Source of the DNA: Asterella californica
Taxonomy: Eukaryota > Streptophyta > Marchantiopsida > Marchantiales > Aytoniaceae
NCBI GenBank assembly: GCA_036924285.1
Contig: JAYKYS010000012.1
Span: forward strand, 15,934,001-15,998,000
Length of the DNA: 64,000 nt
Direction of reading: 5' to 3'
The notes below the pieces were generated by a model. That model was not told where the DNA came from, did no database searches, and saw only the letters and a program-made list of their open reading frames with translations. Position numbers and translations under genes: made by a program. Numbering within the stretch: the stretch's first letter is position 1; each line of letters starts with the position of its first letter. This document shows positions 34,967-46,485 of this stretch, one piece after another.

Positions 34967-36979
34967 ACAGGAAGATTTGTTGCACTAAAACCACAAGCAC
35001 CTACTATGAGCTGAGGGTTCTTTCTTCTCGAACGCCCACAATCTAGCTTCTACTTCTCATAAGACGAAACTAGTCTTCCAGAAGACAGCTACTCCGTCTT
35101 CCGGGATTCTAACAGTACTTCCTAGATAGCTCTCGTCTTCCGAGCTATATCTAAACAATTCTATCTAAGCAAGGCCTCGCATGGATCACGCAGAAGACAA
35201 CCCACCTTGCATTACATCCGACTTCCTATCAGAAGATACAAGATTCGTGAAACATTAAGTGCACAACAGATTCAGAAGATGGTTGCGGGCTCCTGCGGTG
35301 ACAGTGGTCTCTGGGAAGACACTCGGGACAGCTTCCGATTCGATGTCTTTCTCGGAAGACCTCCCGAAGTCAGACTCCCCTTCACTGGTCTCACCTGTCT
35401 TCGTCTTCCTACGCGCAATCTATCCTCACAACAGACTCAAGACAATTGCCCTCTGTTCTTCTGACTTCTCACCTCTCATACACACTCAGAAGAAGTTTGC
35501 TGCTCGTTGGGAAGACATGACCCTCGACCATTCTCTCCAGATTCTGCCAGCAAGTCTTCTCACGACTCTCTTCTAAGTCCAGGAAGAAGAAGGAATGGCT
35601 GCTATGGGTCGGACAGAAGAGACCCGAATGGATCCTCACATCTTCTCGCTCATTTTGCCAGCCTTCCAGTCTTCTAGTCTCTCTAGGAAGATGTGGAGTT
35701 GAGAAGCTTGGAAGATCGGGAGGCGCAGGTCTAGTTCCCGGCTTCCAACTTCTCGAAATAACAAAACAACTCACCACACCACTCAGGATTCGTACCAAGC
35801 CTCTCTGAACACCAAAGCAAAGCAAATCCACTCCTGATACGAATTGTGTTCAGTCGACTTCCGAAGATAGTCTTCCGAAGACAGCCAAGTTCAAGAAGCG
35901 TCTTTCGAAGATGTTCCCATCTTCCGAAGTGTCTTCTGTTCCAGGTTTCGAGGGTAGGGAGGTAGTAGGGTAGAGAAATTGCTGGCTGGGATCGTCAATT
36001 TGGGAACGAGGTGTAGGGAAGCTCGAATTGAACTGTGGGAAGAAGTAGGCAAATGTCTGGTAGAAATTGGGCAGCGCTTCCGCACCCAATGTCACAACAG
36101 AAAGAACGGAGGTGGGGATAATCGATCAGGCTGCCTGCACACAACGAGGGAAGCACGGGGAATCCCAGACAAGAACGAGAAGAAGTGGGAAGGAGAAAGA
36201 ACGTGAGGAAGAACCTCTACAGTCTTCTTCTACTTCCTGAGTTGCCTTCGACCTCCGCGCGCTTCTAGCTCTGGTCCTAGCTCCAATGCGACGCCACATG
36301 ACTGCGCCTGCTGTCAACTTCTGACTACGCCTCGATTCCACCTTCGATTCTACTTGCTACTCTCCACTGCCAACTTCTCGGGAGCTCACAGAAACGCCTT
36401 CGCTTTCTACTGTTTGTGCTCCAGCAATTCGCTCTCACTCTTCGCCTAGCTGCCAACTGATTCTCTCCTACCTCGATGTCCTCACTCGATTCCTCTCTCG
36501 AAGCTAACTCGCGAAGCTCACTCTCTCTAATCGATCTTCTCAAGCGCTGTGCTGCGGGAAGTTGGAATGTGCCTAATGTGCTTCCTGCGCATCTTCCCCG
36601 CAGATTAGAGGTTTTCGACTTTAGGTGTCTTCTCCGACCTACCTACCACTTGTGTGCTTACTCAGTAGGTACACCTACTGTTTTCTCCGAAAACTCGTGG
36701 TCAGGCCTTCGCGGTCGATGTCTTCCGGAAGACAAGTGTCTTCCGCCGTCTTCCCATCTTCTGCCGTCTTCCCGTCTTCTGAAGACGCAACTGAGAAGAC
36801 GCTCTTCCGAAGACGGTCGTCTTCCGAAGAAGTCAACTTCTTATTAAAAAGCTCATAAGATCATCTTCCTTCTAAGGAAGTAGAATTCTTAAGTAACAAC
36901 GCTTCTTCAGTTATACAAACAAGTTATTAATCTTAAAAATTACAAAAATTCGTGCATCCTGTAATTTGTGGGCACCACA
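34967..36979. other. N2 5' non-coding region
   Basis: Upstream of the N2 gene on the minus strand. Dense in GTCTTC/GAAGAC, especially 36715-36830, where near-palindromes such as GTCTTCCGGAAGAC occur. No gene is seen; overlapping small frames on both strands (35207-36847) have no motif. The terminal ~100 bp are AT-rich. Confidence 0.5.
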
Positions 36980-37017
36980 AAAGTGCAAGAAGTACCTCCG
37001 CGTTGATCCCATGAGCC
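36980..37017 (-). repeat. Right L arm, last 38 bases
   Basis: Reverse complement of 8766-8803, with two mismatches. The homology to the left arm ends at 37017, six bases before the R palindrome begins at 37024. Confidence 0.8.
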
Positions 37018-39189
37018 ATGCTAACGTGACTCTGGCTGAAAGTGAGCACCACTGGCTATCTAGGCCAGATACGTGGATGATCATACGTCGAATGTACCAC
37101 CGCTCAAAACCTAGCAACAGGGAGACTGCATGGAGCTTGTAAGCCATCTTATGTATGTAAAATGTCTTATGTATGACTTTCCTTCTCATGTAAAAGTGAG
37201 GTGCAAAGTAAGATGTCAACGATGTAGAAGTGGGGTCCTGACTCCGCATGTGCTTCTGACCAAGCTTTCTAACGGACTGATTCGTTTGCTTTCCATGTTA
37301 TGGGAAGCTTCTTTCTGTGTCATTCAGTTTCTTGCCGAGCATTCGTTTGTCGTATGCCTCCATGATTCTTTTCGTGCTGTGTATTGGGTGGTAATGGCCA
37401 AGGCAGGTTACAGGTTACAGTGCATATGATGGCTAAACCGAAGCGGGTGCGAACCGAAGCCTGCACCAAAGACATACCTGTTTGCACCATCACGAGCGCA
37501 TCCTCCAAGGTGTGCCTTACCTCTTGATACTTGCTATAGCCTGTTGTTGCATCTCTGTTGCAAGCTGAGTTATGTACAAAGAGGTTCTTGGAGACTGCAG
37601 AAAATTACGGATCAGAAAGCTCCGTACATCAAAGGAATGCTTACATAAATAAATGCTAAATTACCTGTCCTTGGGGTCTTCCTGCATCATGGGACTGTCC
37701 ATGTGAGTTCACCACAGCGGGACTCATTACCAAAAGCTTCATTAACAGGTTGAAGTTAATGACCAGAAGCTTCATTAACAGTTTGCAGTGCATGCACCTC
37801 CAAACTTCAATCAAACCCCCACAAGAGATTGAATCTACCACCGTTCTCTTCGAAAATTTTAGGGTTAACCACTTGAGACATCGATCTTAGGACACACTAT
37901 GTCTTACACGTCTATGGTTCCTGAATCTTACATGCTTTTACCCTAAGTATATATTTCGATCCATGTCGATAGCAACGCAGTAAAACTTAAAAAGTATCCT
38001 TTGAAAATAGAACCAAAGAAGATGTACTCATTAAGAACTGCATGCCGTAGACATTCGACCAGACCCCACGCCCTAGCTGAACGGTGCCAGGAGAATGAAG
38101 GAATGGGGGTGACCAAGTAAAGAACAAAGATTCTCAAACGAAGAAAGATTTTCAAACGCCGGATGGAAATCACGATAAGATCTATCGTCATCTAACTTAC
38201 GGTGAACTTTGTTTACCACTTATCTCCCGTCCTTTTACTACTTCTCTACTGCAAGCTGAAACGAAGAAGCTCCGCGGTTTCACTCACGGCTGCCTCAGGA
38301 GGTTGCATTTCGGTTTAGTGCCATTGCTTGCACGTGGCTTCAAAATCTTTTCATATTATTCCAACATTGACACTCTTTAATGGATGTACGTAGAAAGAGA
38401 TATAAAATAAGGACGAAGTGCTGGAAATGCGTATCGAATAGCACATTTCTTAAAAGCAAGGCTATATGGTATGGAAGAGCACGATAGATGACATGTACTA
38501 GACGGACTGCAGTCTGTTCTATGCCCATGATTGTCCTAATTCTTCAGAAAAATTGGGGTGTAGATCCAAGCTAGCATGCAATCAATGAAAAATTACCGAA
38601 GGAATGTGACTAACGTGATAATTTAACTTGAAGATATATATATAACGTGATAATTTAAGCATATACATCTGCAAAACAATTGCTTTACCAGTGTACAATG
38701 ATATAGATGTAGAAAAACAAATGAGATGAGAAGGTGTAGAAAGAGTGATGAAAGAAAAGAGAGAAAGAATGATAGTAACCTTCAGAACGAAAAGAAAAAA
38801 GAAGAGAGTGCACTCTAGTTATGACAATGAACTATCGGTGAAGAGCTAAGTAAATACTAGACTAAATCCTCCTCTATTAGGGAGTGTCAAATTTGAAATC
38901 TTTTGATGACATTCTTCTGCTGCGGCCTATAGTTACGGTCACGGCTGATGATCTTACTGTTGTTTCTTGAGATAGTCGTAAGACATCTCAAGAAACAACT
39001 CCGGTCGTAGTTTTCTGTTGATTGTAAGTTTGAATGAGAGAAGTTTCCTCCTAAAACAGTCGATCTTTTGCTATTGGACAAAAAATCAAGGTGTGATTTT
39101 TCTCAGTCGAGGTGTGATCTCGTATTCTCAAATTTTTAATCTTTCTTTTCTTTGAAACTTTTCGTATTCTCGGTGCACTTTCGAAATGC

Positions 39190-40435
39190 CTCCTTTATCC
39201 GAACGCAGAGAGGAGCTTATTTAGAAATGGAAGCGTTTGGGAGTTCAGAGGATGATTAATACATTCATTGGTGTCAATCAAAGAGACAGATCAATCGATG
39301 ATTCAAGTTCCGATGATGAGGTATTTTATTTATATTTAGTATTACAGAATACAAAATATTTAGATTGTTTTATTACTTTTTCAAAAAATAAAGATTTTGT
39401 ACAAAATTTCTTCTATGAACTACTAGAAGCTTCATTTTGGTAGCTTACTCATATGGATAAACATTCTTTCCAAGCGTTACTTTCTCTGGTATAAGACCAT
39501 CCTGTATTCACGAATAAGTCTAGAGTTTCTCAAGCTCCAGTCGGATTACAGCTTGCAATGACACTTGATCGGTTAGATCATAACGGCAATGAAGCTTGTT
39601 TAGACATATATCTTTTCTTGTGCAAAATTGATCATGAGAGTATGATAAATTACACCAAACGAGTGATAACCGCTCTCGATGAAGATCAAGAAATCAAGTA
39701 AAATGATCGAGTCTAGTTGAGAGAGTTCATATTGCAGATCATTTTGATACAAAAAGATTTTCAAGATGCGTTGGATTGATCGATGATACTTTATTTCTTT
39801 TAAGTCAAATACCTCGTTAAGATGGACATATGTATTTTAATAGGAAATGTAGTTATAGTATCAATGCTCAAGTGATATGTGATCATCGAAGAAAGATTAT
39901 GTATATCTTTTCAAGTATGTCAGGAAGTTGTCCAGATCTAAGTTGTTTACGAAAATCTGACATTTGAGAACATCTAAATACATCTACATACATTTGAGTC
40001 ACATCAATATTTATTGGGTGATTCAAGATACTCTCCTCTGTCTCATTTAGTACATTCTTTTCGAATGACTTCTAGAGATAAACAAAACCAGAATTTAATA
40101 CTTGTGTTGCACATGTCAGAGTAGCAAATGAGCATTGCATCGGTATTCTTTAATCGAGATGATATTCTTTGAAATAATTGAAGACACAATTGAAAACGAA
40201 AGAAGAAAACAAATTTCTAGTGAGATGGATAAACTGTTGTGCAATGTTGCATATCTTTTTGTGGAATCAAGAAGATGGATGGACTGAAGCAGATGGGCAA
40301 ATAATAATAGATAGAGATATAGATAGAGATCTTATAGAAAGTGACATCAATCGAAGTAAGACGGTTCAGAGAAACATAATAATGAATACTTGTTTAAAAA
40401 TGAATAGACAAGTCGGTGGGATTTTTTTCATATAA
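39190..40435 (+). pseudogene. PIF/Harbinger transposase remnant, R' arm
   Basis: Broken frames read in order like a HARBI1-type DDE transposase. There is a helix-turn-helix region with VFTNKSRVSQAPVGLQLAMT (near 39505-39565), a YTKRVITAL segment (near 39650-39680), a VGLIDDTLFLLSQ segment carrying the first catalytic Asp region (near 39775), a segment with YSINAQVICDHRRKI (near 39855), and an RWINCCAMLHIFLWNQEDGW C-terminal segment (40225-40285). Stops and shifts lie between nearly every segment, so it is inactive. The same gene in the same decayed state is inverted at 55936-57200. I could not identify its own terminal inverted repeats. Confidence 0.75.
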
Positions 40436-40599
40436 TCTTTTAGATATGATTCATGAAACTTTTGTACTCATGATAATAATAAAAAAGTGTGAGAGTGTGT
40501 TTCAAAACTTCATTCTCAATATATCAAAGTGTCACAATGTGTATGCCTCAATCTGTGCTATGAAAAGCTGAGAAATCTTTCTCCGTCTGACCTGAGAAG

Positions 40600-43200
40600 A
40601 TGTATGAAATGCATGGAAACTCCATGTGGAACTGATTTTCATACTATGTTGACCTCCTCCATGGCAATCTTCTTCCAATAGTCTCTTAGGACCGGAAAAA
40701 GGATCTTAAGCAAAACCTTGAAAAAATCTACTCTACATATAAGAAATTGTTCCTGTGGACTATATCTCCAATGATAAAGCCAAGGTAAAAAAATGACTTC
40801 TACATAACTTTCTCTATCATTATCTATAGTGAAAGAAGAAAAAAAGAGGATGAATATCATTAAAAGGATGATAGATAGAATTCTTCACTAAATCATCATC
40901 AGTCATCAAAACATCCCTTGTGCTTAAGTTGTACTGATGGAGAATCATGAAATCTTTCAAGTATATATGATTTCTGAATGTTGCTTCTCGAACAATCTTA
41001 TATTTGAAACACATGTCTTGAGAAAACACTCTGCATACCTAATAAAAAAATAAAATGAAAGTTAGAATTGCTCAATTCTTCAAGCGGAACAAAATGTAGA
41101 CTTCAAAGAAAACAAAATTTGGTTGAAGTGAAAATTTTGTTGAAAGAAGTAAGTATAAAAAAAATATCATAAGAGAAGATACATATCTTCTCACTTGCAA
41201 CTCCAGGAGGTAAGTAATTTTTTTCTTCCAAAGCGCGTAGTAAAATTCTTGAGATGTCCATATGATGACATGGAACTTATCTAGATAAATCTCTAAAAAA
41301 GCTTTTACTTCAGATCGAGACACGCACTATATGGATTTCTTCTTGGTGGTCTCTACTACATACCCTCTTTCACGAACTGGCATAAATTCGTGCTTGTTCT
41401 TCCTCATTTGTATCAAAAGATCATTCAAATCAAAGATAAAAGTCTTATGTTTCGCGCACCTACCGCCTTGTTGCGCCAGCGGAAGCTCTTGCTCAGTAGG
41501 TCACGAAATTTACACCGCTAACTTGCACACACAATCACAAGTTAGCATCCATGCACCACTTATCTTATCTCAGTTTGGTCCGGACCGGAGCCGGACCGTC
41601 TCCCTATCATCAAGCTCAGCAGTTCCTAAGTCCCAACCTAGATCCGCCTAGGTCGGTCCCAAACATGAGCAAGTCACAAGATGACATGGGACGGACTTCT
41701 CATAACGTCCAAGGTCCTAAATTGTGCCTCCAGCACACCTAGCGGCCCAACCGCCCGTGATGTCCGTCTGGATCTAGGCTCCCGAATGGTAGTCTAACTC
41801 GCCGACTCGTTCTCTAGTCTTGTCTTAGCCCTTACATCGTTCATAAGTTCAGACGTCCAAGTCTAGATCGGAACGTGCCTTGGAACCGGCCCAGCCATCA
41901 CCTCATGCCCCCAGAGTCCGCTCGCAGAACCATGGGGTCGGATGACTCGTCCTGGCCCACCCAGGCATCGAGCCCCCCTCATATATACTTCTAGGGATCG
42001 GCGACCCCGCCCTCCTCTTTGGTCCCTGAAAATTATACCACAACCCGATTGTGGTTCGGTCATAACTTCCAGCTCGGAGGTCAGATCGAGGAGTGTTATA
42101 TATCACTGGAAAGCACTCGACGAGATCTTTCCAATGATACCTCACTCGCCTCGAGATCTTAAGTGGAGCTCTGTCCATGACCTAAAACGTCCCTGAAGCT
42201 CCAACACTTAGCCATTTTTCGGAAATCTGTGGTCCAGACCCAGACTTGAACCCTGTGGTTCGGACCAGCGTCCAAACCACGGTCCGTCTGCGTCTCCGAC
42301 CCACGTCTCAGACCTTTGTCTCAGACTCATGTTTCGGTCCGTTTCTAGACTTGCCCCCCTTATGTCAGCATTCGTTCGGGGTTGTCTTGGAGTAGGCCCT
42401 TAGGTCCTAACCCAATGTTCTAACCTTGGTTTAGAGAACCACTTAGGGTTCATCTGATCCCGACTTCTCGGTCAAGCCGTCAAGTCCTACTCGCAGCGTT
42501 CACAACCTAGCGCAAGTCCGCTAGGGTTCTGTTGTTCGCGTCTGCGCTCGATCTTGAGAATGAAGATCGCGACATATGTCTTATGATAGTAGGATGAACG
42601 AGACGAGGTAAGAACTCTTCATACCCTTGTATACGAGATTGTTCTTCTTTCTCCACTATAATCTATACTCCATAGCCTTTAGTTCTCCAAGTCTTTTCAT
42701 AAGCTCCTCTTCTTTCTCCTTGATGATAAGAGTTAAAACATCAGCTTCCTCCTTCCTCCGCTTGTCGATTTATCTTCTCCAAGAGAATAACCTCTTCACT
42801 TGCACAAGTTTAATTTTAATCAATATCAAACCAAGCATAGCTAATCAGTCAATATCTAAAATTCACTAAACATTCAAAACTAACTTACAAGACGATGAAA
42901 AATAAACATCTTACAAGATGACGGAGGATCTCTCAACGACTGAGTGTTTGATATTATTGAGAAGACTCATGATCTTGAATAGAAGAGTCCCCTTGATTTT
43001 GATCTTAACTTCGAATGATACGCGACTCGAGAAATATACCAACATGTATTACGAGATGAGTCAAGATCATACCCATCCAAGTCTCCGATGTCTCATCAAT
43101 CTCTCATTACTCATATGCTTTTTCATAGAAGAAATCTCGGCATCTAAAGAGTCTAAAATGAACTCTACCCAATCATAATCTTCGACACTCTCCACTATTT
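40600..43200 (-). pseudogene. FCP1/SCP-like HAD phosphatase-derived gene, broken, R' arm
   Basis: Minus-strand counterpart of 54660-55730. It carries the same FIWTSQ-type and DVLMTDDD-type segments of an FCP1-homology (HAD superfamily) domain, and the solo LTR at 41450-42574 splits it. The stop just before the CVSRSEVKAF segment (near 41330) is shared with the other arm, so the gene was already dead before the arms were duplicated. Details are under the copy at 54660. Confidence 0.55.
41450..42574 (-). mobile_element. Solo chromovirus LTR
   Basis: A single 1.1-kb LTR of the Gypsy1/Gypsy2 family on the minus strand, with target repeat TATG (41446-41449 and 42575-42578; TATGT if the LTR is taken one base shorter). 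The partner arm at 54918-54922 shows the same site without the insertion. It arose by recombination between the two LTRs of a former full element, after the R arms were duplicated. Confidence 0.9.
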
Positions 43201-44648
43201 TAGTCTTCACGTATAAAGCTAATTGCCCATGTATTTCTTTTGGACTTCAACGAGCCAAAAATGCAATTGATGAGCTCATATCATAGGTTTAAGGATTTCT
43301 TCGAGGTTGGAACCACAGGAGAAACCTGAAAATAGTAGAACTGCTTACATAGATTCACATAAACGTATTATAAATTAGCAAATATGATTAATAATTAGTT
43401 TTGTAAGAATCAATACGATTTTATTTATTGATTATCATCTTTGATTCTAACTAATGATTATCATTTTATTCAACTCTTTTGTTAAGAACGTGAATTCGCA
43501 CCAACTCCTACCCACGTTCATCTTGTTTGAACTTTTCATGTTAAGAACGGTAGTGGTGTATAGAGTAGAATGGAACACATTCCTTGAGAGTGTTGGTTCA
43601 CATTCATGAGCTTCAAAATCTTTTCAAATTTCAAAATCAGGAATTATTTTAGTATAGTTACTTTGCTCACCTATACTTGTAAGAATTTAACTACGTTTCA
43701 GTGAAATAATATTCTTGTATTCAAACTCGAAACTAAAAAGCAGTATCCAACTACTCTATAGGTGTTTATACTATGAACATAAAACATGTTAAAACTAGAA
43801 TCTTAAAATTGTTCCTTTTGGTTTTGTTTTGGAAAGACGAAGGTATACCGAGAAACTTTATTAAGATTAAAAAGATGTACACCAGTGGAGGAAGTGAGAC
43901 CCTCAGCAGAGCAGGGTTCCCGCCAAGAGCCCAAGTAGTTTATTAATGGGGTTCGGAGAGGAAGCCACAAGTGCTGAGCTGGGAGAAGTAATTCTAGTGA
44001 GCAAACGTGTATCGAGAGGCGGACAACTAGACCTCCTGGTAAGTAAAATACAAGCTGAAAAGGAGGCGAGATGACCAAGTACACTGTGCAATACAAACAG
44101 AAGGACGCAAAAGTCAGAGCTATGTAGTTGAAGTGCTGGAGCGACGAGTGAGAGATCGGACTGAATGTAGTAAGCATAGTAGGACAACTCGAACACGTCT
44201 TGGGTGTAGAAATGGGCCTTAGGGAGTGGATGTGAAGAGCAAGATGAAAGTATTGAAGGGGTGGAAAAGAGGGAGAGGAGGCTGAAATAAAGATTTACAA
44301 CGGGGGAGCCAGTAGGTGCGCTAGAAAATGGTTAAGAGCACAGAGATGTAGAGTTCTAAATAGATGGAAGAGCTTGAAGGGTTTGAAGAGTAGTTGGCAG
44401 TGGGACAAAAGCAAGGGAGGACTGAAGGAGGGGAAAAAGTGTTGAGGGTCTGGGTCACTACCTGCAAAGTTGGAGTGCGACCTGAGCAACGTACGAAAAT
44501 ATACATAACATCCTCATCAAAGGTTGCGCATGTAAGAAAGTATTGGAAGAGGTCAAGGATTAATAGTACACGATGTCTTATAAAGAACGTATGAGTAAAT
44601 AAACATCATAAAAAGAGAACATCGCGTCGATGGAGATACGGCCGTCAA

Positions 44649-45762
44649 TCTCGCACACCTACCGCCTTGTTGCGCCAGCGGAAGCTCTTGCTCAGTAGAT
44701 CGTAAACTTTACACCGCTAACCTGCAAACACAATCACAAGTTAGCGTCCATGCACCACTTACCTTATCTCAGTTTGGTCCGGACCGGAGCCGGACCGTCT
44801 CCCTATTCATCAAGGTCAGCAGTTCCTAAGTCCCGACCTAGGCCCGCTTAGGTCGATCCCAAACATGAGCAAGTCACAAGATGACTTGGGGCGGACTTCC
44901 CATAAAGTCTAGGGTCCTAAACGGTGCCTCCAGCACACCTAGCGGCCCAACCGCCCGTGATGTCCGTCTGGGTCTAGGCTCCCGAACGGTGGTCTAACCC
45001 GCCGACTCGTTCCATAGTCTTGCCCCAGCCCTTACATCATTCCTTGTCCAAACGTCCAAGTCTGGATCAGAACGTGCCTTGGAACCGGCCCAGCCATCAC
45101 CTCATGCTCCCAGAGTCCGTCCGCCGAACCCTGGGGTCGGGTGACTCGTCCTGGCCCACCCAGGCATCGAGCCCCCCTCATATATACTTCTGGGGATCGG
45201 CGGCCCCACCCTCTTTTTTGGTCCCTGAAAATTATACCACAACCCGATTGTGGTTCGGTCATAACTTCCAGCTCGGAGGTCAGATCGAGGAGTGTTATAT
45301 ATCACTGGAAAGCTCTTGACGAGATCTTTCCAACGATACCTCACTCGCCTCGAGATCTTAAGTGGAGCTCTGTCCACGACCTAAAACGTCCCTGGAGCTC
45401 CAACACTTAGCCATTTTTCCGAGAATCTGTAGTCCAGACCCAGACTTGAACCTTGTGGTTCGTCTGCGTCTCGGACCCACGTCTCGGTCCCACGTCTCAG
45501 ACCTATGTCTGAGACTCATGTTTCAGCCTGTTCTCAGACTCGCCTCCTTAGGTTAGCGTTCGTCTGGGGCCCTCTTGGGGTAGGCCCTCATGTCCTAACC
45601 CAAGGTTCCAACCTTGGTTCAGAGAACCACTTAGGGTTCATCTGATCCCGACTTCCCGGTCAAGCCGTTAAGTCCTACTCGTAGCGTTCACAACCTAGCG
45701 CAAATCCGCTAGGGTTCTGTTGTTCGCGTCTGCGTCCGATCTTGAGAATGAGGGTCGCGACA
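44649..45762 (-). repeat. Gypsy2 3' LTR
   Basis: 1114 bp, flanked on its inner side by the polypurine tract (minus strand AAAGTGGGGGTGAG, 45763-45776) and on its outer side by GTCAA. Confidence 0.9.
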
Positions 45763-46485
45763 CTCACCCCCACTTTGGAGGTTGATGTCCTCATCAACAA
45801 TGATCCTTTAAGTTAATACCAAGTTCAAAATGGGTAGCCAACCCCTTGGTGTCAGAATTGCGTTCTGGTAGCTAACCCGCAATTCTCTTCTTGGCTTGAG
45901 TCTTAAGGTGTCGCTAGAACACTTAGAAAATTTCAACTAGTCTCGGGAAAAGCCTAACCTTTTTGACCCACCCTAAACAAAACTAGTTGACAACTTCTAA
46001 ACATTCTACTTAAGACTCTAACTTGCTAACTATAAGTATTCACCCTACTTACGAGGTCCCTCGAAACTCACTTTCCGGTCGCAACTTGATTTGACTTAGA
46101 CGCGAGACTAAGTTTACTTTGCAGTTAGAAACCGCAACGCAAGATCACCCCAGCCCCAAGACAAGTATGAAAGTTCATACTTGCTTTGCCAACGCTACGG
46201 CAAACCTAAGTCTTGACATCAAGACTTAGTCTTGATTTAGATGCTTATCCAAACCAGCACGCTTCCTTTGAGTGTGCTTCGTTCCTCCTCTTGACAAAAC
46301 ATCCTAGGCATCTGATCAGAACTAGTCATAGCCATGCACTACCAATACACTTAGACAAAATTTCAAGAAATAAAGTCTTTATTTCCAAATACAAGACAAA
46401 GCTACAAAATCCATCGTCTCAAGTTGCTACTTCGTATGGTTCGACGTTCCTTCACTCCTCGCTGGAAGGAGATGTCCTCATCTTG

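Larger units (their letters stand above)
27947..36979 (-). mobile_element. N2: 9.0-kb element with TG...CA ends and no visible pol
   Basis: Begins TGTAGTGACG and ends GGCACCACA, flanked by AAAGT on both sides (27942-27946, 36980-36984). The uninterrupted site is preserved in the partner arm at 8799-8803. I see no terminal direct repeats by eye, although the TG/CA ends and 5-bp duplication are those of integrase-type (LTR) insertion. It encodes one protein on the minus strand (34966 to about 29522), split by N1. The rest is non-coding and packed with the word GTCTTC/GAAGAC. It is possibly a gag-only (TR-GAG or LARD-like) retroelement with diverged LTRs, or a new class of element. Confidence 0.7.
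37024..43519 (-). repeat. R' arm of the large inverted repeat around the second HUH element
   Basis: Inverted copy of 53977-59672, about 95-97% identical by eye over its whole length apart from a solo LTR (41450-42574) here and small tandem duplications in the other arm. Removing the LTR leaves 5.4 kb. The outer edge is ACGTGACTCTGG at 37024; the inner edge is CCCACGTTC at 43519, followed by 12 unique bases and then the HUH block. Contents are a Harbinger transposase pseudogene (39190-40435) and an FCP1-like pseudogene (40600-43200). The outer 2 kb (37024-39190) has no recognisable gene. Confidence 0.9.

Noticed and set aside
29928..36979. N1 and N2 as Mutator, hAT or CACTA elements
   Set aside because: The target repeats are 5 bp (not 8-9 or 3), there are no long terminal inverted repeats, and no DDE transposase is present.
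8766..37017. The L palindrome as a conventional TIR transposon with a transposase inside
   Set aside because: The arms contain a LINE remnant and tandem repeats, no DDE gene lies between them, and the same core is found between quite different arms at 43532.
38340..38528. A conserved small protein found in both R arms (38528-38340 minus, 57866-58054 plus)
   Set aside because: The arms are about 96% identical everywhere, so sharing a short frame is expected and is not evidence of selection.
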